Below are positions 27,593 through 34,917 of a DNA stretch of 64,000 nucleotides, piece by piece. The DNA is from Geomesophilobacter sediminis (GTDB taxonomy: Bacteria > Desulfobacterota > Desulfuromonadia > Geobacterales > Geobacteraceae). Position 1 is the first letter of the stretch, and each line of letters begins with the position of its first letter. The DNA lies in assembly GCF_016458275.1 (NCBI RefSeq), contig NZ_JAEMHM010000004.1, positions 248,001 to 312,000 of the forward strand, written 5' to 3'. The notes beneath the pieces are model-generated. The model saw only the letters and a program-made list of their open reading frames with translations, was not told the DNA's origin and did not search any database. The translations under genes and the position numbers were made by a program.

Positions 27593-28480
27593 TCATACCA
27601 GCCGCGCCGTCTTCCTCCGGTAACCGGCGAGGCCGGCCAGACCGGAAACCAACAGCACCCCGGCGGCAGGCAGTGGCGTGGCCAGGGGGGGGAGGTCGGC
27701 ATGGTAGAGGGTGGTGACCGTGCTGTTGGTACCGGTCTGGGTGGTGGTGCTGAAGGGGTTGTCGGTGAGACCGAGGCTCAGGCTCAGGTTGCCGAGGCTG
27801 TAGGTCGTGCCGGCGGGTGCGGTGATCGAGTACACGGCCTGAAACAGGGATACCTTGCTCAGATCCACCGAGGACAGATTGGGGTCGCTCATCGAGACGC
27901 TTCCGGAACTGGCAGTGAAGGTCTTGCTGACCCCATAGATGGAGCTCCCGTTGGCGTCCCCCAGCGAGAAGGTGACCGTGCCGTAGGCGGAACCGGCGGC
28001 GTAGGGCTGGTTGAAAAAGACGCTCATGCCGAGCAGGGCGGAGGTGATGGTGGCCGTGGTCGGAGCGCCCGGAACGGTGCCGTTTCGGGAGATCTGGCCG
28101 TTGAGGATGATGGTTTCGGCCCCGCTGAGGGTCCCGGCGATGCCGCCGGCATAATTCAGGGAAACCCCCTGGTACCCCCCGGCGGTGTGGTAGCTGTTCG
28201 TGGTGACGGTATCTACGATGTCGAAGGAGCCCGCAATCCCGGGCTTGGGGGGAGTGACCTTGGTTTGCGGCCCGCTGTCGGAGCTGCTGCTCCAATCGTA
28301 GGCATAGGCGACCGGGGAGGTTAGCACCGATCCGTTGGCACCCTGCCAACCGTAGGCCCCCGTATCCAACCCCACCGTGACGGCGTCGCCGGACGAACTG
28401 CCATAGTACGCGGCCCCTGCGGCACCGTTGAGCGCCAGCAGCGTCACTGCCGCCATGAGGCTGACCTTTACGTAATTCAT
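27593..28480 (-). CDS. PEP-CTERM-type surface protein
   Basis: 295-aa exported protein with signal peptide MNYVKVSLMAAVTLLALNG and a mature chain of Ser/Thr/Gly/Ala-rich beta sequence (DTVTTNSYHTAGGYQGVSL). The C-terminal sorting signal is ATPLPAAG, a hydrophobic helix (VLLVSGLAGLAGY), then RRKTARLV. It is not a close paralogue of the pair at 14377 and 16767. It is transcribed toward the GGDEF/EAL gene and divergently from the gene at 28767. No enzymatic motif is seen. Confidence 0.82.
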   Translation of the reverse strand: MNYVKVSLMAAVTLLALNGAAGAAYYGSSSGDAVTVGLDTGAYGWQGANGSVLTSPVAYAYDWSSSSDSGPQTKVTPPKPGIAGSFDIVDTVTTNSYHTAGGYQGVSLNYAGGIAGTLSGAETIILNGQISRNGTVPGAPTTATITSALLGMSVFFNQPYAAGSAYGTVTFSLGDANGSSIYGVSKTFTASSGSVSMSDPNLSSVDLSKVSLFQAVYSITAPAGTTYSLGNLSLSLGLTDNPFSTTTQTGTNSTVTTLYHADLPPLATPLPAAGVLLVSGLAGLAGYRRKTARLV

Positions 28481-28766
28481 AACTCCCCTCCGTGTTCAAT
28501 AAAGAGCGTGTCGGTCACCATTACCAGACAAAAACGAAAACCGGGTGACCTCCCGGTTACATTTGGGAAAACAAATCCCCCCTCGGCCCGGCCGGATCGA
28601 TCCCCGATTGCGGCCTCGAAGTCCCCCGCAGCGCCCCCGCACCATATTTAATGCCCATTTAACCTCGCCGCATTCCCATTGTAACGTGAGCGCGCTACAC
28701 CTAGCGGGCAAACGGCGCATCCTCAGCGAGGCGCGCCACCGCCATGACCTAGCGACGGAGAACGAC

Positions 28767-29330
28767 ATGAACTATCGTGCACTACTGGGTGCCGCACTGC
28801 TTTGCATCGGAGTTACCGTCGTCCCGGCATCGGCCGCCCCGGCCCTGCCGGAGCCGGGGGCCGACGCCGACGTTTCCCTCAACCAAACGATCGCGGCAGC
28901 ACTGAACGACCTCTATGCCGTGATCCAGCAAAACCTCCCCGCGCGGGAGGCCGCAGCGGTCGCCGCCTTCGTGAAATCAAATGGCCCGTCGACCGCGCCA
29001 ACGGTCACCCTCGGGGCCGAAAAGGGAGACGCAGCGGGCACGGTGCCGCTCCAGACTCTGGCCCGCCTCGCGGCCGGAGACGTCCTGGGTCCGGCAGCTC
29101 CTCCCGCACCGCAGGGGGGGTCCGTCCTGGTAGGAAGCGGAGCGGTCTCTTCCGGCGACGCGATAGCAGCGGCGCCGGCCGCAGCGGCTACCCAGGTCAC
29201 CAACACCACTACGTTGAGCGTCACCACGCCGCCCACTACCGTTCCGCTGCCTCCGGCCCTGCTTCTTTTCGGCAGCGGGGTGGCAACCCTTTTTTCGCTG
29301 CGCCGCCCGCTCCGCCTCGTGACGAAGTAG
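28767..29330 (+). CDS. Small exported protein with a PEP-CTERM-like tail
   Basis: 187-aa protein, start ATG 28767 with GGAG upstream and a signal peptide ending at PASAAPA. The mature part has an amphipathic helical section (ADVSLNQTIAAALNDLYAVI) followed by an Ala/Pro/Val-rich linker. The tail is VPLPPALLLFGSGV, a hydrophobic helix, then LRRPLRLVTK, close to the PEP-CTERM consensus. It is followed 70 nt later by the FGE-like gene, with which it may be co-transcribed. Its function is unknown. Confidence 0.78.
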   Translation: MNYRALLGAALLCIGVTVVPASAAPALPEPGADADVSLNQTIAAALNDLYAVIQQNLPAREAAAVAAFVKSNGPSTAPTVTLGAEKGDAAGTVPLQTLARLAAGDVLGPAAPPAPQGGSVLVGSGAVSSGDAIAAAPAAAATQVTNTTTLSVTTPPTTVPLPPALLLFGSGVATLFSLRRPLRLVTK

Positions 29331-29400
29331 TACGGCCCGGTCCGCCCTCGCTTTTTGATCGGAGTGCCGCACCATCCACCTTCACCTTGGGAGCTCTGCA

Positions 29401-30177
29401 GTGAAACGACTTTTGTCAGGCTGGCTCCTCCGAGCCGCGATGTTCTCCCTGCTGCTGGCGTCGGCTGCCGCAGCAGCCACCGCTCCCAACGATGACCTTC
29501 CCGAGATCCCGATGGTCCGGGTCAAGGGGGGATGCTTTCGAATGGGGGATGCCTTCGGTTCCGGCGGTGCCGACGAGCGCCCGGTGCACCAGGTCTGCCT
29601 GCACGACTTTTACCTCGGCAAATACCCGGTAACCCAGAAGGAGTGGGTCCGGGTGATGGGAAACAACCCGTCGCAGTTCCAGGGAGAGGAAACCCTTCCG
29701 GTCGAGAACGTAAGCTACGACGAGGTACAGAAGTTCATCGCCGCCCTGCGCAAGCGGACCGGGAAGAAATGGCGCCTGCCGACCGAGGCGGAGTGGGAGT
29801 ACGCGGCTCGGGGCGCGGGAAAGGCGCAGAAATACCCCGGCACCAGCAAGGATGACGAGTTGGGCCAGTTCGCGTGGCTGGAATCGAACTCCGGTCTCAC
29901 GACACATCCGGTCGGCGAAAAGCGCCCCAACGACCTCGGCATCTACGATCTGGCGGGTAACGTGTGGCAGTGGGTGCAGGACCGCTATGACCGCGACTAC
30001 TACCGCCAAAGCCCACGCAACAACCCCAAGGGGGACCCCTTCGGCGTGAACCGGGTGCTCAAAGGGGGCTCCGCCGCCAAGGAGGCCTACCACCTGCGGG
30101 CCTCCTACCGTGACTATCAGGCTCCTGACGTTCGGGGGTCCCTGGTCGGGTTCCGCCTCGCCCTGCCGGCCCAGTAA
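29401..30177 (+). CDS. Exported FGE-sulfatase-modifying-factor fold protein
   Basis: 258-aa protein with a GTG start at 29401 (GGGAG upstream) and a signal peptide ending near AAAATAP. The whole mature chain matches the SUMF1/FGE fold: MVRVKGGCFRMGD, HQVCLHDFYLGKYPVTQKEW, WRLPTEAEWEYAARG, YDLAGNVWQW, then GGS and GFRLA at the end. The active-site cysteine pair that true formylglycine-generating enzymes carry after GGS is absent (GGSAAKEAYHLRAS), so it is unlikely to oxidise sulfatase cysteines. Its likely role is that of the many SUMF1-fold proteins with structural or ligand-binding jobs. The two cysteines at the N-terminus could form a disulfide. Confidence 0.88.
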   Translation: MKRLLSGWLLRAAMFSLLLASAAAAATAPNDDLPEIPMVRVKGGCFRMGDAFGSGGADERPVHQVCLHDFYLGKYPVTQKEWVRVMGNNPSQFQGEETLPVENVSYDEVQKFIAALRKRTGKKWRLPTEAEWEYAARGAGKAQKYPGTSKDDELGQFAWLESNSGLTTHPVGEKRPNDLGIYDLAGNVWQWVQDRYDRDYYRQSPRNNPKGDPFGVNRVLKGGSAAKEAYHLRASYRDYQAPDVRGSLVGFRLALPAQ

Positions 30178-30259
30178 GCCGGCCCAGGCCGGTCCCGCAG
30201 CCGCGTCCAGGGAAGCTCGTCTCCCCTGGGCACCTCACCGACAACCTCCCGGGAAACCA

Positions 30260-31681
30260 ATGCTCATGCCTTTTCATCGACAATTCATCACCCTGTGGGC
30301 CGCGCTCGCGCTGCTGCTGTCCCTGTCCGGCTGCGGCAACGGCTCGGGAAGCGCCGTGGCAGTCAGCGGCAACCAAGCACCCACCGACCTCTCCGGCATC
30401 GCCGCCACCGGTAAACCGTTCCTGGGAACCGTCTATCTGAGCGATGCGGCCTCCCCCCCCCGTACGGCGGAGGCCCCTGCGAACCCGGATGGAAGCTTTT
30501 CGTTTCCGGCCGCAACACTCATCGGGTTCACCCCTCCGTACCTCCTGAAGGTCGTTTCGGTCTCCGGGAAGGACGACCCGTCCGCCGCAGCCCTCTACAG
30601 CATCGCAACCGGCCCGGGGACGGCCAACATCAATCCCATCACCACCGCCGCCGTGGCCGCGGCCTCGGGCGCGGCCGACCTGGCCGGGCTTTTCCAGCTT
30701 TTTGCCTCCCACGATGCGTTCGACCCGGTCACTCACGCAACCACCGGCGCGCGGCTCTCCCTTGTCGCGGCAGGTTTTCCCCATGCCCTGTCTGATGTGG
30801 TGAGCTCCCTGAATCAGCTCCTGGCACCGTTCGGCGCCGCCCAGGACGACCCGTTGGGAGGTTTTTACGCGGTCAACGGCCAGGGGCTGGATGGCTTTTT
30901 GGACCAGACCACCTTCACCATTTCCGGTGGAAACCTCACCGTCAACGCAGCCAGCCAGGGCCCTAACCTCTTTACCGGCTCGCTGCAGGACGTCGTCCAC
31001 GGCAGCGTCCAGACCGGGATCCTCACCCCCCCGGACGGCACCCTTCCCGGTAACGCGGTCCTCACCCTTGCGGTGCGGGGTCAGCTTCCCAGCCAAAGCT
31101 CCATCCACTACGCCTCGCTCACCCTGCAGCTTCCCCCGGGGTTCACCGTCGTCGAAGACTCGCAGGCGACCTTGGCCGGGGCGTCGGTGCCCAACACGGC
31201 GCTGCCGATCGAGGGGGCGCTCCAGTCGAACATCTACCCAGCACCGCTTCTTTCGGCGGCCAACAACCAGCTCAGCCTCAACGTCACCACGCTGGGCGGC
31301 TTCGGGACCGGCAACTTCCTCCAGATACGCTGCGTGGCGAGTTCCGCATTGCTGCTCACCACCCGGGCGGCCGATTTCTCCATCCTCACGGCCACCATCT
31401 ACTCGGATATCTACAAAAACAAGCGGATCAAAGGGCTGAGCGTCATCCCGGTTTCCCTGGTCTTCCCGAGCCACGAGGGAAAAGGGCTCTTTGCCGCGCG
31501 CTGTGCCTCCTGCCACAGCCTCGATCCCGCCGACACCTCGGCGACCGGTCTTTACGGCAAGGCGGCCGAGGTCGCCGCCACCCTTGCCACGACGCATCAC
31601 CAGGTCACCCTTTCCGGGACCGCGCCGAGCTACCTTTTCGAGTACCTCACCGCCGTCACCTACGGTTGGCAGGTCTACTAA
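30260..31681 (+). CDS. Lipoprotein with C-terminal haem-binding CxxCH
   Basis: 473-aa predicted lipoprotein (signal peptide with lipobox LSGC). The body is a large beta-rich region with no recognised domain (about 30-400). Near residue 413 a single c-type haem site appears (ARCASCHSLDP), within a short cytochrome-like segment (GKGLFAARC to the C-terminus, about 65 residues). A distal Met is not obvious, so the haem may be His/His-ligated, with a His pair at TTHHQV. Surface haem lipoproteins are common in organisms that pass electrons outward, but a role here is inferred. The start is ATG 30260; ATG 30266 is possible. Confidence 0.75.
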   Translation: MLMPFHRQFITLWAALALLLSLSGCGNGSGSAVAVSGNQAPTDLSGIAATGKPFLGTVYLSDAASPPRTAEAPANPDGSFSFPAATLIGFTPPYLLKVVSVSGKDDPSAAALYSIATGPGTANINPITTAAVAAASGAADLAGLFQLFASHDAFDPVTHATTGARLSLVAAGFPHALSDVVSSLNQLLAPFGAAQDDPLGGFYAVNGQGLDGFLDQTTFTISGGNLTVNAASQGPNLFTGSLQDVVHGSVQTGILTPPDGTLPGNAVLTLAVRGQLPSQSSIHYASLTLQLPPGFTVVEDSQATLAGASVPNTALPIEGALQSNIYPAPLLSAANNQLSLNVTTLGGFGTGNFLQIRCVASSALLLTTRAADFSILTATIYSDIYKNKRIKGLSVIPVSLVFPSHEGKGLFAARCASCHSLDPADTSATGLYGKAAEVAATLATTHHQVTLSGTAPSYLFEYLTAVTYGWQVY

Positions 31682-31712
31682 CGTTCTTCCCAAGCAAAAC
31701 AAGGAGCAGATG

Positions 31713-32237
31713 ATGAAAAAGATGATGATGGCAACCATCCTCGCCGCGTGCCTGGCCTCCGGGACCGCCTACGCCTCGAGCAACGACGGCAAGATCGGCA
31801 CCGTCGACCTGCAGCGGGCCGTTTCCGAAAGCAAGGAGGGAATCGCCGCCCGCGCCGGCCTGCAGAAAAAGGCCGAGGTTCTCAACGCTGAGCTGCGGGT
31901 GCTCGTCGCAGAGGTTGAAAAGCTGAAAACCGAGCTGGAGAAGGGGAGCGACAAGCTCTCTGCCGACGAGCGGGCTGAAAAGGGGAGACTGCTGCAGAAG
32001 AGGGCACGCGATCTGCAGAACCGGCAGCGGGAGGCCCAGGAAGAGCTCAAACAGGTGGAAAGCGATTACCTGAAGAAGATCCTTGCCAAATTCGGGGTCA
32101 TTCTGACGAAGATCGGCGAGGAGGAAAGCTACACCGCAATCCTGGACCGCAACAACGGGGTTTACTATGCGGGAAAGGATGCCGACGTCACCGCGCAGCT
32201 CGTGGAGCGTGCGGACCAGGATTACCAGAAGAAGTAG
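31713..32237 (+). CDS. OmpH/Skp-family periplasmic chaperone
   Basis: 174-aa exported coiled-coil protein. The start is ATG 31713 (AAGGAG 31701-31706, spacing 6 nt), with signal peptide MKKMMMATILAACLASGTAYA. The mature chain begins KIGTVDLQRAVSESKEG, the classic Skp opening. A long charged coiled coil follows (about 45-130), then the return strand segment ending YTAILDRNNGVYYAGKDADVTAQL. Skp-like chaperones hold unfolded outer-membrane proteins. It follows the haem lipoprotein gene by about 30 nt, so co-transcription is likely, and it ends at a strong terminator. It is not next to bamA or lpxD as the housekeeping skp gene often is, so this may be an additional copy. Confidence 0.88.
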   Translation: MKKMMMATILAACLASGTAYASSNDGKIGTVDLQRAVSESKEGIAARAGLQKKAEVLNAELRVLVAEVEKLKTELEKGSDKLSADERAEKGRLLQKRARDLQNRQREAQEELKQVESDYLKKILAKFGVILTKIGEEESYTAILDRNNGVYYAGKDADVTAQLVERADQDYQKK

Positions 32238-32259
32238 CACCCGGCCGGCCAGGGGCTAA

Positions 32260-32306
32260 GGGGCTGGGGAATCCTGCAAGGGAATCCCCAGCCCCATTTT
32301 TTTCAC
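32260..32306 (+). terminator. Terminator after the Skp-like gene
   Basis: A 15-nt stem (GGGGCTGGGG with CCCCAGCCCC, one inner mismatch) and an ATTTTTTT tail. Confidence 0.9.
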
Positions 32307-32344
32307 TCGTTCTCAGGGCCGATCCCGGGAACGAGTTTTTTTCC

Positions 32345-32401
32345 GGAAAAAAGAAAACCCCCTTCCGGACCGACGGGAAACGGTCGCGAGGAAGGGGGTC
32401 G
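32345..32401 (-). terminator. Terminator of the PHP-glycosyltransferase gene
   Basis: On the minus strand ACCCCCTTCC pairs with GGAAGGGGGT around an inner GACCG/CGGTC hairpin and is followed by TTTTCTTTTTT. Confidence 0.85.
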
Positions 32402-32428
32402 TTGGTTGCTGGTTCGGGAAAGGATTCG

Positions 32429-34846
32429 CTAGGCCACCAGGCGCTGCGCGGATCCCGATCCGGGGTTGAGAATCGTGCTGTAGCTCTCGGATTGACGGGG
32501 CCCCTGGCTCAGGGTGTAGTCGCGTGCCGTAGCTCCCATCTGCGCCAGGCATTCCCGATCCCGGATCAACCCCAGGATCGCCTCCAGAAGCCCGATGGAA
32601 CTCCCGGCGGGGAAAACCGCTCCGGTTTCTCCGTCGACCATCAGTTCCCGCGGTCCCCCCGCATCGGACACGACTACCGCGATGCCGGAAGCCTGGGCTT
32701 CCAGGACAACATTCCCAAAGGTGTCGGTGGCGCTCGGAAAGACGAAGAGGTCGGCAGAGGCATAGGCGCGATGCAGTTCCTCCCCTTGCAGGTACCCGGT
32801 GAAGACCGCCGGGTAACCCCGGAGTTCGACCTCCATCTCTTCGCGGTACGGCCCGTCCCCGATGACGGCCAAGGCCACGTTTTCGCCGCCGATCACCAGG
32901 TCGCGGAAGACGCCGGCCAGAAGTTCCAGCGACTTTTCCCGGGAAACCCGGCCGACGTAGAGCAGCGTGGTCGCGGCAGGGAGCCCTTTTCTCTCCCAGA
33001 ACCCCGGCACCTTGTGCCCCGGGGTGAAGAGCTCGGTATCCACCCAGCGGGGCAGCGGCTTCATCTTCTCCAGCGCCAGGCCGTGCGAAAGGAGTTGCTC
33101 GCGGGTACCCGACGAGGGGATCAGCACCTCGCCCATCTGGCTGTAAAACCAGATCATGTAGCTCCAGGCCGCCCCTTCCAGGAACTCGTCGTTGGTGAGG
33201 CTTCGGACGTACTGCGGAATGTCGGTGTGGTAGGTCCCGGCGACGGGGATGTCCATCATCTTGCCGATGAGAAGCCCGAGCAGACCGACGGTACCGGGGG
33301 TGCTGACGTGGATCTGGGTGATCCCCTGCTTTTCGACGAAGTCCATCACGTCCAGGATCGGTGGGAAGCTCAGCTTCAGCTCGGGGTACTCGGGAAGGAC
33401 GAAATCCCCGACCGCGGGAAACTGCCGCACCCCTTCCCGTTCCGGAGTATCGCCGCTGGCACAGGTGATGACGGTAAGATCGACCCCGCGGTCGCGCGCC
33501 GTCCGGATCAGCCTTCTGATGGTCATGGCGACGCCGTTGATGTCGTCGAGGGTATCGGTGAAGAGGGCGATCCTTTCGGCACCCGGTCCCGGCACGGCTT
33601 GCGGGAGCAGGTGCGAGAGGTCGCGGATCAGCTCCTTTCCCTTGTGCTGATGATGAAAGGCCAGGTAGTAGGGGGTGATAAGCAGGTGCACCAGCCCGAT
33701 GGTCCCGACCGTGTTGAGATAGTCGAAAAAGCCGGCGTTGAGCGGCAGGGTCATGAGCCGCTTGCAATAGCGGTAGAAGATCCGGTTGGTGAGGCGGCTG
33801 GTCACCGCGAAGATCTTGCGGTTCAGGTCCATCTCCCTGACTTCGGCCAAAAAGGAGGCGTCGTTCAAAAGCTGGCGCGCCTCGGCGTCCAGGATCCGCT
33901 CGAAACTGGTCTCCTGCAGCGCGGAAGGCTCGGGGAGGTTTTTCCTGATGAAGAGCCTCAGCTTGTCGATGAGGGAGCTGCGGTCGCTCCCCAGGTTGAA
34001 GAAGCGGTCCAGAAGCGCCGAGGCAAAGGGGGTGGAACTGCGGCGCCGGTCGCCGAAGCGCTCCTTGTAGAAGCTGTGGGCAATGCCGTAGAGGCTGTGC
34101 GCCATGGTGAGCGGCCCGCCATCGCTGCCGGCGGCGGCGGTTTCCCCCGCCCGCACCGCGGCGATGAAATCCTCGACCGTGGCCGCGCCTGCCACCTCGG
34201 TGTGGGCCCGGGCGATGAAGAGACTGCCGTGGTCGTCGGAGCCTCCCACCATCCCCTTGCGGTACGGGGTCGCCCCTACCGGCTCCAGCCGGTGGCGCTC
34301 GGCCAGGCTAGAGATCAGCTCGGGAGTGACCGAGCCCACGAGCTGCCGGGTGAAGTCGTTGAACCGCGCGGCCCGGCAGCCGTTTCTCACTTCGAAGGTG
34401 TTGAAAAGGAGGAGGCACTTCTCGATGACTTCGGCGGTCAGCTTGTCGTTTTGGGCATAGAGCGGATGGGCGAGAAAGTGCGCGATGCGCTCCCGGTTCA
34501 GGTAGCCCACCAGATCGTAGACGTTCTTCCTCAGATACATGATCTCCTGGAATTCCCGGTTCGAAATCCCGAGGACCACCACGTGGAGCTTGCAGCCGTT
34601 TTCCGGGAAGTGAGCGGTGATCTCGGCGCTGACGAAGGTTCCCGGCAGGTGCATGATCTCCAAGGCACCGGAGATGGAATTGTGGTCGGTGATGGTGACG
34701 TAATCCATCCCCCGTTCCTTGGCGATACGGTAGAGGTGCTGCGGAGAGGTGTAGCTCTCCGGGCAGTTGACCTTGCGCATCGCCCAGTAGGTCGGCTTGT
34801 TGGAGTGGCTGGAATGAACGTGCAGATCGGCTCGATACGTTTTCAT
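32429..34846 (-). CDS. PHP-domain hydrolase fused to a GT4 glycosyltransferase
   Basis: 805-aa cytosolic fusion. The start at ATG 34844-34846 begins exactly at the PHP signature (MKTYRADLHVHSSHSNKP). The PHP metal motifs continue with ITDHNSISGALE, SAEITAHFPENG and, later, GGSDDHGSLF. A linker region of about 120 residues follows. The C-terminal half (about 430-800) is a glycosyltransferase family 4 domain: DTLDDINGVAMTI at its start, STPGTVGLLGL, GTYHTDIPQYV, LYVGRVSREKSLELL, and the nucleotide-sugar site FPSATDTFGNVVLEAQASG with its paired Glu residues. Such fusions could release or sense a phosphate ester while transferring sugar to a lipid or polysaccharide; the substrate is not known. 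It stands alone in its transcription unit. Confidence 0.9.
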   Translation of the reverse strand: MKTYRADLHVHSSHSNKPTYWAMRKVNCPESYTSPQHLYRIAKERGMDYVTITDHNSISGALEIMHLPGTFVSAEITAHFPENGCKLHVVVLGISNREFQEIMYLRKNVYDLVGYLNRERIAHFLAHPLYAQNDKLTAEVIEKCLLLFNTFEVRNGCRAARFNDFTRQLVGSVTPELISSLAERHRLEPVGATPYRKGMVGGSDDHGSLFIARAHTEVAGAATVEDFIAAVRAGETAAAGSDGGPLTMAHSLYGIAHSFYKERFGDRRRSSTPFASALLDRFFNLGSDRSSLIDKLRLFIRKNLPEPSALQETSFERILDAEARQLLNDASFLAEVREMDLNRKIFAVTSRLTNRIFYRYCKRLMTLPLNAGFFDYLNTVGTIGLVHLLITPYYLAFHHQHKGKELIRDLSHLLPQAVPGPGAERIALFTDTLDDINGVAMTIRRLIRTARDRGVDLTVITCASGDTPEREGVRQFPAVGDFVLPEYPELKLSFPPILDVMDFVEKQGITQIHVSTPGTVGLLGLLIGKMMDIPVAGTYHTDIPQYVRSLTNDEFLEGAAWSYMIWFYSQMGEVLIPSSGTREQLLSHGLALEKMKPLPRWVDTELFTPGHKVPGFWERKGLPAATTLLYVGRVSREKSLELLAGVFRDLVIGGENVALAVIGDGPYREEMEVELRGYPAVFTGYLQGEELHRAYASADLFVFPSATDTFGNVVLEAQASGIAVVVSDAGGPRELMVDGETGAVFPAGSSIGLLEAILGLIRDRECLAQMGATARDYTLSQGPRQSESYSTILNPGSGSAQRLVA

Positions 34847-34917
34847 GCGGCAACGGTAGCACCGCCGTATGTAGATTGCGTTAAGGGTAGGTAATAGGTT
34901 TGTGGAGGAGGTTTTTC

